Part shown: positions 20,534-33,000 of the stretch, in pieces
How positions within the stretch are numbered: position 1 is the first letter of the stretch
How the letters are laid out: every line of letters begins with the position of its first letter
Source of the DNA: Helicoverpa zea
Lineage: Eukaryota; Arthropoda; Insecta; Lepidoptera; Noctuidae
Length of the DNA: 64,000 bases
Reading direction: 5' to 3'
Assembly: GCF_022581195.2 (NCBI RefSeq)
Contig: NC_061470.1
Location: 8,308,001-8,372,000, forward strand
Notes under the pieces: generated by a model
Told to the model about the DNA's origin: nothing
Seen by the model: the letters and a program-made list of their open reading frames with translations, nothing else
Databases searched by the model: none
Program-made: the position numbers and the translations under genes

Positions 20534-23238
20534 TTAGTTCTTCTGCTTGGCAGCCAAAGCAGCTCGCTCGTTGATGTCAATTGTAGAAAGGTTGATGGCT
20601 CCAACAACACCCTGTAGGACTGAAATCCCAGCTTTAACAATAGCAACTGGTGCAGAGATGATCGCTATCAGTTTGTACAGGCCAACACCCAGAACTGAAA
20701 TAAGAAATTAGATTGGTGAATAAGAGATTTCCAATAAGAATTATTTTCCTACATCAATGGATGTAATTTTTTTTTATCACTTTGGTTTTCTTATTAAATA
20801 AAACTCTTTGAATCAAGAAATAGGCTGCCTCAACTGTACAGACACTAAACTTGCTGCTCAAGCGAAAGTAGTGGAAAAGCCTTCTGAAAGCAATATGTCC
20901 CTGATATGCTATCGAACAGGATGCGATAACCATCATCATCATGGCCTCTTTGAAACATATTAATTTAGACAACCTTATCATCGAAGGTAAATTATATAAT
21001 TAATCATCAAATACTTTACCTGTAGGTCCAGAATAAAAGTACATCACATACAAAGCTGCATAGAACGCCTCGTTGCCCGCACACATGAAGAAGAGCACCA
21101 GCTTGTTAGTGTAATAGATACGCATTATGGGGTTCTCAGACATGTCGATGAACTTGTGGGAAGCCTTTCCTTGCAAGGTGACGGTGTGAAGGTATAACCA
21201 GTGGCATGTGATGTCAATAGCCATAGATATTTGGAACCAGAATGTGTACTGTGGGTAGAAGGTAGCCAGGGTCATCATCAAGCAGGCGGTACCAGCTCTG
21301 TCAGTCAGCTGGTCCAGGATTGCACCAAACTTTGTACCTGGAATTAGTCGTTTTTATTTTTTTAGGCTGTACGGAACTAAAGAAGCTTTGTTAAATAAAC
21401 TCATGTATGTTGCTAATTATAAAACAATAGAAAATCAATTGTGACTCATGTATATCTGCATATCAATGTTGGTATATCTGAGCCTAAGTATATAATTATA
21501 AGTATCATTTACATTTATTTACAAAAATTGTAAGTGTAAATATTCACTTTTTGTAATGTGAATATTGGGACAGTAATACAGAAATGTTGGCTTATCAGAT
21601 TTGCTTGAGTCATAATGCAATTGAGATTAAAGTGTGCATGGATAAATTCTTGTTAATAAAGTCAATAAATGCAAGGGCGGATCCACCGTTGTGGGCACGA
21701 TGGGCATGCCCACAACCTTATTACCTAGACCTAGACTTGTGACATCACACTTTTACGGTTTTTTTAAATCGATAGGCTGATGATAACACTAGGGAACAAA
21801 ATAATACTTTTTTTTGTTGCATTTAATTTTATGACTGTTGTTTATTAATTCGAGATCACCATATTTTTTTTTCTAACAGCTTTAGTTTTTGAGGTACTTT
21901 TGTGTCCCAAAACTCAAAAAAATTCGCGCTCGCTACGCTCGCGGCTTTTTCACTTTGCGGTGGTTTAAGCCCAATGTCGAAAACGTTAGATTAGTTTAAG
22001 TTAAAATTGAAAGTAGAAAAGGATAGCACCCCCATAACGCCCTCTTTCAGGACTTTCTGGTTAACAAGAAGCGGTGAAGAACAAAACAGCAACACAGCTG
22101 TCTATTACAATAAAATTATTATTATTTACAATAGTCACTATTTTACATTTTTTTGTACAAAACAGTACCAAAACTCAAAAAATCTCGCGCTCGCTACGCT
22201 CGCGGTTTTTTCACTTAGCAGTGGCTTTTTTTTTACTTGTTTCTGTGATTTCGTGTCCCAAGACTCCAAAATTTTGCTCTCGCTATGCTCACAACTTCTT
22301 AATTTCACAGTACTTTTCCATAATTTCTATAGGTATTTTTGTGGCACAGAACTCAAAAATTTCGCGCTCGCTCCGCTCGCGCACATTTATACAGTTTTAT
22401 TCCACGTCTTCGCTTTTGGTTTTATAACTTGGTAACTACGACGAAATCTACAAATGTTCCGGCTTGCTACGCTCGCGCAAAAAACAAAACTACTCACTAT
22501 CTTTCTATACATAGGGGTGCTTTAGTAATGATTGCACCCGGTACATAAGCTAGAGACGGAACTGATAGTGAGCATAATATGAGTTTAGATATATAAAAAA
22601 AAAAAAAAAAAACTTTTTAGCATTATTAGATTGGTTCGTAATTTTATTTTGTCGTTTTTTGATTTGAAGTCAGTACAGTACTGACACAATCAATTTACAC
22701 GATGGCAGTGCCGGGTCAGCACTGACTTGTCAGTGGACTGACGTCAGTTACTGACTCAATGTAAATCAGCCATGACCACAACCTTTTTTGAGGGCTGGAT
22801 CCGCGCTTGAATAAATGTTGGCCTAAATGTTTAGTTCAAAAAATAAAACATCAAGGTAACAGTTATATAGAGTTAAGTAAAACAAACTTATCATCACTAT
22901 CTACCGGCTTATTGTACTGACAGATAAAAGTAATTTAATTATATGATACCATAAAACTCACTTACTTTGGTTAAAGTATCTTGCGGCATGACCATCTATA
23001 GCGTCCAGCAATGCGGAGGTCACGTAGCACACGCAGGCTAGTATACAGTGCGTCGGCATAAAATAGAAAGAAATAATCGCAAGGATCACTCGCCCAAAAC
23101 CTTAAACAATATCAATAAACAAACTCAGAATTGGCTGCGCAAATACATTCATACAAACACATAATATAGCCTTCTACCAGAGTACATACCGATGATGTTA
23201 GGCACGAAAAGGAAAATGTTTTCTTTAGATTCAGTCAT
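20534..23238 (-). CDS. Pis: CDP-diacylglycerol--inositol 3-phosphatidyltransferase
   Basis: Four exons on the minus strand: 23238-23190, 23100-22966, 21337-21020 and 20694-20534. All junctions are GT-AG and in phase, giving 220 residues, the length of animal PI synthases. The enzyme joins CDP-diacylglycerol and myo-inositol to make phosphatidylinositol in the ER membrane. The CDP-alcohol phosphotransferase signature is complete and spans the exon 2/3 junction: D52 G53, A56 R57, G66, D70, D74 (DGHAAR ... GAILDQLTD). Several hydrophobic segments flank it (for example VILAIISFYF, LVLFFMCAGNEAFYAALYVMYF). The C-terminus AALAAKQKN is short and charged. Intron 2 (1.6 kb) holds a transposon at 21672-22809. 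The gene is divergent from the gene at 24075, with 836 bp between start codons. Confidence 0.96.
21672..22809. mobile_element. Non-autonomous hAT-like transposon in Pis intron 2
   Basis: Flanked by a perfect 8-bp direct repeat AATAAATG (21664-21671 and 22810-22817), the target size of hAT elements. Its ends are short inverted repeats (CAAGGGCGGATCCA at left; CAAGCGCGGATCCAG read inward from the right). No transposase frame is present. Inside are about five diverged copies of a module resembling ACTCAAAAAATTCGCGCTCG followed by CTACGCTCGCGG (near 21910, 22170, 22265, 22345 and 22460). A run of CAGT/ACTGAC motifs lies close to the right end (22665-22765), in the position of subterminal transposase-binding repeats. 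Confidence 0.82.
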
Positions 23239-24074
23239 CTTGAGGATATAAAGGAGTTACTCTCCCAATTACTCCAAAATAAAATATTAGCTCAGATGAT
23301 AATCCAAAGCTATCACAAGAAAATCAGCAGAACAGACTGACTGAATGAATGAATGTTTGATTGACATTTGACAGCGAAATACATGCAAAAAAATATTTAG
23401 AATTCAGTCTTTTGAGCTCATAAAAGCCTGCCAGCGAGTCCTCATTAGAATTTAATTTTTATATTTATAAGTAATAAAAATATATATAATTCTATGTTCC
23501 AGTTTTTTGCTTCTTCTGACTGCATCTTATCATTATCTTAGGTGTTGGATTACCTAAGAATTTGACGACAGTATGATGAATAAATGAAATTAATGAAAGC
23601 TGTAGCTAATAAGGTGAAACTTTAATATACTCATCAGTCTATCATTTGCTCAGTATCCATAATCATTCTCTCTAGTCTATAACTGAGTTGGATATTAAAA
23701 TGTTTGTCATATGTACTCAATTATGATAATGACCTAAGAATAAAACATTTTCAAGGAATTTGAATGAATAAAATATATTTTACTAGCACAGCACGTTGTG
23801 TTGTGACTTTATAATTTTATAATCTGTAACGAATCTTGAAATTGACATCGCTAGAGGGCGTTCTTGTAGTCGTTAAAAATGTTGGTCGGAATCTGTCGAA
23901 AATGATGAATCCGTTTTTGCAAATTGTTAAAACTTTCATTATGTTGTAGTTAAATTACTTAACATGATTCTATTTAGTAGCTAGTAAGTGGAAAAGACAT
24001 TTTGTCAAGGAAAAGAGTGATTTAGGTGTGCGAAAGTCATACGACTTGTGTCATCTGACTGCTCTTCCTTCAAG
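23239..24074. promoter_or_regulatory. Divergent promoter region of Pis and the gene at 24075
   Basis: 836 bp between two opposite start codons. It must contain both promoters unless there are non-coding first exons further away. It is AT-rich, with no repeat and no clear TATA or initiator that I would defend. Confidence 0.45.
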
Positions 24075-27000
24075 ATGGCTCCTCCGCCGGAGTATGATAA
24101 GGAACCGAAAGCTCCGGATAAAAGTGCAACAAATATTTCCACTGAAGATTCAAAACTTCTACATAATTTGGTAAACGACCAGCACACAAATTCAGACCAC
24201 AAACCTATAAATACGGTTGCAGCCGTTGAAGTTGAGGTAAGTCGATCTCTGCCATTTTTTGGTTTTAATTTGTGCTAAGTAGGACCATAGTTGTCGTCAA
24301 TAATAAATTTATATAAAGTGTTATTTGATGCTGCAAATGTTTCTGCTTAAATACTGTATTCGGTCGGAAAATAATAGTTTTAAACAGTGTGTTTTGTAAT
24401 AAAGTAGGTAGGTGAAAATGGCGAAGGATAACAGTTCTGTCAAAAATTATAATTAATTTACTTTATCTGGTGTACGGTAAGCATGAGTATGCAATTTAAC
24501 TTAGTTTTTACACCTGAAATCATCACATCTATAGGATCTGTGAGTTTCCAAACAGTAACTTTATTGCTTGATGAAATAAATCACTTTGAATGAAGTAATG
24601 TAAATAAGTATTCAAGGATATTTTGCAAGAAGTCAACACAATTCCTTTTATGAGCAAAAGAGCAATATTATAGTGAAGGATAACTTTGTCTTTTATCTAC
24701 TGGCTAATTCTATTGGAAAATTGATTCCATATCAATATAATTAGACTATAATGAGATGTTAAAAGTTATCTTGATATGCATATTCTTAGTTGAATGAATA
24801 AATTATTCATATGAAATTCAATTCATGATTTTGTATGAAACATACACAACATTGTGAAATATCATATAAATGACTTAACAAAAAACCCTGCAATAAAGCA
24901 CTTCAGTGTAACAAAAGGTCAGATTTTTTTTGTGATATAAAAGATATTCGAAAATAATAATTTCTTATTTATTAAAAACAAGGGTAAGTTTCTATTACAA
25001 TTATCCTAAAAAATCATTGATTTTAGTAACTCTGTTCTTTTGAAACTGTGTAATATGTAGTTAATAACTCATTAACTCATACTATTGATTGATTTGTGCA
25101 AGTGCCAGATATCTCCAGCTGAAATTATTTTTTGCAATTTTGTTAGCATGTTTAATATGTTTTCAAAGTATCTTCAGATCTAATGTCTAATCTAATGGAG
25201 TAAGGAGGTCTGATATGTTTACTCAAAATCAAATTGATCGAAGAGGATGATGCCATCTAATATTGTGAAGAGGAAACTGTTTATTTGTAAAGGCTCCAAA
25301 GCTACCAAAGCCATTAGAAAAATTCTTTCCCTATACCCAGACTACTCACAAGTAATTTATGCCCGTTTTCACCAACAATCTCTTAACGTTTCCCTAACTA
25401 AGTGTCACTTAGAATAAGGGCTCTCCTAATAATAAAGTTTATAAGAGTCACTTAAACTTTGGTTAAAACGAAAATCATATTAAGTGTTCCCTAAATGCTC
25501 TTACGCGATCCCTAAATTTAGGTATTTCTTGGTGAAAATCAGCATTAGCCTACATTTTGTCTGGGTACAAGGAGAAGTTCTCCCAGGACGCTGGTGAATT
25601 TAAAAAACAACTAGGTGCAACAGAGATAATTCTATTATATTAAAGTTTTTAACTGCCATGACTTTGATATTAATAACATTGATACCTAAACTTATACAAC
25701 ATGATAAGTTATCATTAGAATGGTTATCACATACAAATTGTTATTGATTGGATTTTTAGGCAAAATGTTCTCATACATAAATGCAAGAAGAATTTAGTCA
25801 TATTAAATCTTCCCTGGAACACAAAATTCTTCGGATCATGCCATCCAGATCATGCTTAGCTTTTTGTAGAAAAAACAATAGAAAATCAAAATCAACTTTT
25901 TCTCGCATATATCTGCACTGACTGATATGATATGACACTGACTTACCTAGGACCCACAAATTAAACTAAATTGTTCTTACAATTAGTTTAGTTTTTCACA
26001 ACTAGTTTTGGTTAGCTAATGTCATGGATTACTTCATAGACATAGTCCACAACTTCCTCTCTACCTATTTTATTTCTTCTCTGATATTATGCACTCTCTA
26101 GGAATTTGTACTCTGACTCAGTACAATTTCCAAAGATGTAAAGATGACAGCCAATAAGCAAAAATATCGTGCTTTCCAAGTCATAGCGGAACTTGTTGGC
26201 ATAGACGGGTCATGTGGTTGACGACTAAAATGATGGTTGATGGATAAACCATTGGTTTATCAACCCTCGCGTTTGTTACTTTGCAACTAGCAGATCTTTC
26301 TCCTTTTTTTTTCTGCATCTACTGTAGTTTTGTTGATGTTCACTGTTGGATGCAAATAATAAACTATTGATCAAAATAGACACCAGTGCTTGGATCTCAA
26401 CAAATGGCATTGCCCTTTGCTAGATCTTTAAACGCATTTGGACCCCATTGGCAAAGGACGTTTCAATCTCAAATGGCCCAAAAATACTAAAGCATTCAAT
26501 GTATCAGTTTATATTGCAGACAATAATCTAGCAATGCTGTCGGTACATTTACCTGAACAATAATCGGTAATTTGAGCTGATGAATCAACTGTGTCATTTT
26601 TTGTCGCAAGCTTACTTGTCGCTACAACAGATGGTTTACTGAAAAAGGCATTCAATATCTTATACAGTGCAGCCGTCTAATCATCTCGTCATATTTGGCA
26701 TGATGAGGCATGATCAATATTTAAAATATAGTAATGCATTGTAATGTACGGACGAAACTCCAACATAAGATAAAAAAGAAAGTTTCAAGCATTGTACGGA
26801 GATTTTACAGTGTAGATAATTTTATTAACGTAAAAACTGAGCTCGTTTTGTGAGCGCTGTGGCGGTAGGTATAGCTCACCAGGCAACATATCGGCGACAT
26901 TTCTCTAATCGCGTGCTTTTAGCTAGGTCACGTTTTCTCAGCATCATCTCAGAAGAGCTAAATGCGTGATTAGCGTTTTGATAGATTTTAAAATGTATAA

Positions 27001-30000
27001 AAGATATATTTATGACTTATGAGAAAGATGTCGCTTTTAACTGTAGGGTTAAAATCTGTGATAGATGTCTCATGGTCTCCTTCGCCAAAATGATTTTAGC
27101 ATGAAACAACGAAAACCGGAGTCGGTTGGCAAATTATTTCGAGCAGAACTGTAAAGGTAGCCAGTGTGGTACGGATCGGTAACAATAGTGGCGACAGTCG
27201 GAGCCGGTGTAGGTTTACGCGGTGCGGCCTGGCCGTGTAACGGAAGCTCGGGCACCGCATTGTTGCCCCGTCACGGCGGGCGCCGCCGCAGACGCGCATT
27301 CTCACCACAAATCTTATATCTCCTTGTATTTTGATTATACTCGCGGTTGATAACGATAATTGTTATTTATGCAAGTTATACGAGTGACTAGGCAAATTTT
27401 ACAGCTTAGTATTTACCATAATGAGGTTTAATTCATAACTGCGTCCGTCTGTGTCTGGCGACACTTAAATGTGGTGGATTTCGCATTTCCTCTTCTTCAT
27501 CCCAAGCTCTTTTATTCGTCGACAGCTAATTGTCTTTGTGCTGAAATTATGAAGCAGTGATTAGAGGAAAGCTTAAATCATTTTATGTCGACGATGCCTA
27601 TTGACCTAGATGACTCCTATCATGCTAAGGAGTAATAACACTTCTTTAGTCTGAAACGAAACTCTCACTTAAACAATATCCCGTTCAAGTTACGGTACGT
27701 TATAGATTAAATTAATTCAAGAAACCAATCAAAAAAACTTCAAGGCCTACTTATTGTAACTTTGTTGTGGCATTCTGTGCTATCAAGATTGTTTGTTTTG
27801 ACGGCAATCGAGATGCGAACGAGTGATCATATCGACGTTTAATCTCATTTCGCAGTCTTTAGAACTGGTCGATCAGCCAGTGCAGTGTGCTGACTCAATC
27901 AATAACATTAGGCCACCGATAATCGCACCTGATTCCGAGGCCTCAATGCCCAGGATAAGTTTTGTACCCTTGAACGATTTGCAAAAGCGCCTCGTTAGAA
28001 TGTAACTGTACATTCCTGTAAATAAAAGGATTGTTCAGGAGAGGTTGTATTTTCAGAACGTGGATAAAATAATATATTTTATAACTTAGGACAGTAATGT
28101 ATACCGGATTGCCTACTAGAATTATTAACTCAATATATCACTAGTGTCATACTTTTTTCCGCTCCATATTTTTAGTTTCCTTACGGGCGATGATTATGGC
28201 TTTTTACTATAAGGAAAGGAAGTGTAGCGCAGTACGTATGGTTGTAATTTCCCGTAGCTTGCAAATATACCGGCCGAAGAATTAGGCGCACGGTAAGATT
28301 TTTCGGTCCTTCAAATATTACGCCACGTGTCACACTGGAGCACTTCCACATCCCAATTACGCTAACTTTGACCCCTCTGTGCTTGTTAAATCTGAAGATA
28401 GACATCACAGAGCAGACATTTTGGCAAAGCAATAGCTTTTCAATTTCAACTACCTTTGCAGATTTTTGTAGGTTTCTTTCATCTACGTCTACAATAAAGA
28501 ACAGTGAAAAGGCCCTAAAGGCTTTGTATGAAATTACAAGTTTCATTAGCAAGTATTGGCCAACTGCCTCGACCGACTGTATCACGGAATCTCGAAGTTC
28601 AAAATGCCGAAGTACTGAAGCCATAAAGTACACAAGATCGATGCACGTGACTTAGAATGTACGCTACATCGAAGTACTGAATTGCGAATGTTCATGATAC
28701 CGATGTACGGAATATCGAAAGTTTGTTATAGCGAAGTACGTGATTGCGATTGTTCTGAATCCCGATGTACGGAATATCGAAAGTTTGTGATACCGAAGTA
28801 CCTAATATCGAAGGGTTTAAAATCACGGTATCTGCGGTAATTGGTAATATCAACCGGAAATGCTTTAAATATCGTATTTTGATCAATTTCCAGTAAAAAA
28901 TGCATTGCTTTAATGTACTTGTGTTAAATCTACGAGATCTTATGTTGTTATTCCACGACTTTGTTTTCGATTTCTGTCGTGGTTCACATTTATTCATCAT
29001 TATTTGCCGAGCCTTTCCCAACAACCACCCACCCACCTAACATTGTATTGAGGTCTGCATTATATATTATATACACTTTTTGTTTTCAGCATTGTATTGG
29101 GGCCAGGGGAGCATCAATGTTTTACAAGGAGCGACAACATAAGATCTCGTAGACCGACCCCAACATTGTTGTTGGGGAAAGGCTAGGCTCAATATAATGC
29201 AGACCTCAATACAATGTTAGGTGGGTGGGTGGTTGTTGGGAAAGGCTCGGCAAATAATGATGAATAAATGTGAACCACGACAGAAATCGAAAACAAAGTC
29301 GTGGAATAACAACATAAGATCTCGTAGATTTAACACAAGTACATTAAAGCAATGCATTTTTTACTGGAAATTGATCAAAATACGATATTTAAAGCATTTC
29401 CGGTTGATATTACCAATTACCGCAGATACCGTGATTTTAAACCCTTCGATATTAGGTACTTCGGTATCACAAACTTTCGATATTCCGTACATCGGGATTC
29501 AGAACAATCGCAATCACGTACTTCGCTATAACAAACTTTCGATATTCCGTACATCGGTATCATGAACATTCGCAATTCAGTACTTCGATGTAGCGTACAT
29601 TCTAAGTCACGTGCATCGATCTTGTGTACTTTATGGCTTCAGTACTTCGGCATTTTGAACTTCGAGATTCCGTGATACAGTCGCCTCGACCACACATTCT
29701 AGATTAACACGTGTCCTATTTTGTGGGCTTAGTCGCGGTTTACTTTGCGGGTTTCGGTCACTTTTCCTAAAGTATTATTGTCTTATGGACCTTTTCTGTT
29801 TTGAATAAAGATATTCATGAACGATATTAAAACAAGTTTTTTTTGTTATGAATAATTTTTTGAGAAAACAACCACGTTCCAATGTAGGCTCGTTACGTAA
29901 ATAGTTTTGATATTTAATAGCCTTTTATGCATGACCTTTTAAGTATTCCCACGATTTTTATTAAAATTAAAGCCAAAGTCGTTGGATAACTTAATTTGAA

Positions 30001-33000
30001 AGGTTTACTTTGTTCAGAATTGAGATGAACGTCGGAAGGGATGTGAGGTTACGTGTCTGCATAGAATTAGAATGAGTATGTAAGAGGAAGTCTGAAAGTA
30101 GCGTCGGTGACTGGGAACTCGTGTTGAAATTGTTTGTCATGGTATGGGCATACCATGCGGAGGAGTGTAGAAAATATGCAGCGAATTGGAAATAATTTAT
30201 TTCAAGCACAAGTACATGGAAGAAAAGTCCAAAGATATAACGTTTTAGGGCTATGGGGAAACCAACAATCTTCACAGTAATGTTGACATGGGTAGAAAGA
30301 GGTGAGCAACGTGATGATGGACGAAGATAAATTATAGTTTGTTTAAGTTTACCTGGTAGTTACAGCAACCCACAATTTCTGGTGAAGCTCGTATCTGTAA
30401 TTAAATGTAAGGAAGATATGTACATGGAAAAATAAGTTCCTAATTCCTGCAGGACCTTTCGCAATGCTAGTCTAAGACGTATTTTTGTATCTATGCTGTA
30501 CTTACTGAAATCGGAAAATGTTTGGCACTGATCCAATACTGCAGGTTAGCTTTTGTGTGCTCCATTTTTTCCAGCCGCGGCAACTTAACGCTATTTTGCT
30601 AATGAGTCACGAGACACGTTTGTATTCATAATTGCGGTCAGACAATACACTACGCGTACTTATGTTACTTTATTTTAATTACAATTTCACCTAATTTAGT
30701 TTTGATTATGAAGATTATCTCTGTATAGCTTTTTTAAGTTTTCCTAGAATTTCTTACGATTTTAGAAGAACTTAATTCTACCCTCCTTTAAGCTGTGTGT
30801 GTCAGGAACAAGTATAAATTCAATCTCATTGTTCTGCGTATACGAAAGCTTTTCTTTAAGAACTTAAAGTTACTCCTAACCAAGTAAATTTAGCGCAACA
30901 AGTGATTTGTGACGGCGAATAAAAAGTATATCGGCAAAGTTACGAGGGACGAATATCGTTAGTCCGAGGGACAAGGGCGCGCCATCGATCTTCCATCGGC
31001 CGGTCCTGGCCCGACCATGACCTCTCCGGGAAGCCCCGTGTAGCTGCCTGTGGGACGCACAGATTTCATGACGTCAACGCTTTCCTCATCCCCCTGCGGC
31101 CTGCGATAGACAATTGTTTGTTTATAAAATTGCAGGTTATTGCCAATCGATTGGTCTAGGTAATGTCACCTACATTTACTAACTGAGACTGAGCGCTTAC
31201 CTTGTCTATTTATTTCGGTATCTACGATTAACAATGTAATCAGTAACTGTTTTACCTATAAGTTTGACCAAAGGCTTATCGACCGATTTGTATGTAGGTC
31301 TTGTCTGCTTCCTAGAACTTTCTTAGACATAGCTTCTATCTCGTTCGTTTGTTTTATCCTTGATTAATCGATACGTATTCCGGATTTCTTGTTAAAAACT
31401 TGTTATCTACACTTCGCAACAGATACTTTAATATGCGTACTAGGGAATGCAATCCCGACTCGAGATTGCAAATTCGGGATCCCGCGGGATTAGAAATATC
31501 AATCCCGCGGGATCCCGGAATTTTCGGCATCCCGTCTAATTAAAAAAAAAAATGAATTCAGATGACTGAAAAGGCTAATAACTGCGTGTTTGTGATAGTG
31601 AGGTTAATTAAAATAACATATTACTCGAAAGAAAATAAAAACCTTTATTCTTTAATCTTACCAACTAAATAATAATCAGGTTGTAAGGAAATTAACGTAG
31701 GTAAATTAGGTAATCAAAACAATAAGCTTATTTCAAGGGAATTAGGAAAAAGAGTGATTTTGAGAATGACTCCTTAAAAAACAAAGGGTATTAATAGTTT
31801 AATCTGCTAAACGGCATCTAATGTCCGTTGCAATGTACCCCGCTGCTGAGAATGCCCTCTCCGACTCAACGCTGGTTGGCAACAGCGTGGCGAAGCAATT
31901 ATATGCAAACTGCAAAAATCGCCCCCTTGTGCCTCCACACTCAAGCAAATCCATTTCTTTTTTAATGGTAGATTCTAATTTGTCTAAGCTCGTGGACGTA
32001 TATATACGTGCAAAAGGACTTGGTTGTGTGTGTGTTGCGTCGCTGACCACTGCCGCCCAATCCCGTCAATCTCGAACGGGATCTCGTCATATGATGCGTC
32101 GGGATTGATCCCGAAAAATTACACGAGATCTCGCGAGATCGGGATCCCCCGGGATCGGGATTGCATTCCCTAATGCGTACAGTGTAGCAGGTTATCAAAA
32201 TGGATTGTTTGTTAACCTACCCTCAACTACAAATACATTGAAATCGCTCATCATTAATGATTCAACTGAGCTTCGGATACCGGTAACAATGTAATACGCC
32301 AAGACCAGACAGTGTGTCTCGTAATGTTAACAGAATTTTGGCAATTTTCCATAATATATCAGTGTAATTTTCTGGGCCAATATTATTCATATAGACAGAT
32401 GTTCAATAAAATTGGGGTATTCAGCTAATGTGCTTAAATTACACAAAGTTACACCTTTTTATGACACTCATTAAGTATTTGACATAGTTTGGTCTGTTCC
32501 GAGTTGCGGTGAAAATGGAATCGCTCAGTTGTATCATTTGGAGTTTCATTAATACTGATGTGATGTAAAACCACGAAACCAGCTCGCCATTAAGTTAATT
32601 AGTGTTTAGAAATACGGCGGCCCCGTGACTTGTAAGTGGCGTGACTATCGTGTCTGGCTGATGTACCGATGTGAATAATAAATCGCCAACGCCTGAGCCT
32701 TCATTTTAGTGCATTCAGCATCACACTGACAATTGACGTGAATAATATATTATTTTTACCGTAGTATCATTGCTGCATCAAGTAGTTCCAACGTGATTTT
32801 TTTGTTTTTAGATGTTGCAGTACAGTACACGTGTCAAAGGAAATTATTTATTGCATATAAAGGAAATCATATATTCCACTTCTAAGAAGTTTCTTTTATC
32901 TCTAGTCCTAAATACTTTTTGAAAAAAATTTTTTGGTCATATTTTTGATCAATAAGTATGCAAAACATAATTAAGAGATATGTAAAAATCTATATCGCTT

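Noticed and set aside
22007..22548. Open frames of 69-142 codons in the hAT-like element
   Set aside because: Low-complexity Phe/Leu/Tyr-rich translations of an AT-rich region, overlapping each other in different frames.
28692..29565. Two identical 114-codon open frames on opposite strands
   Set aside because: They are mirror images produced by the palindrome and show no protein family features.
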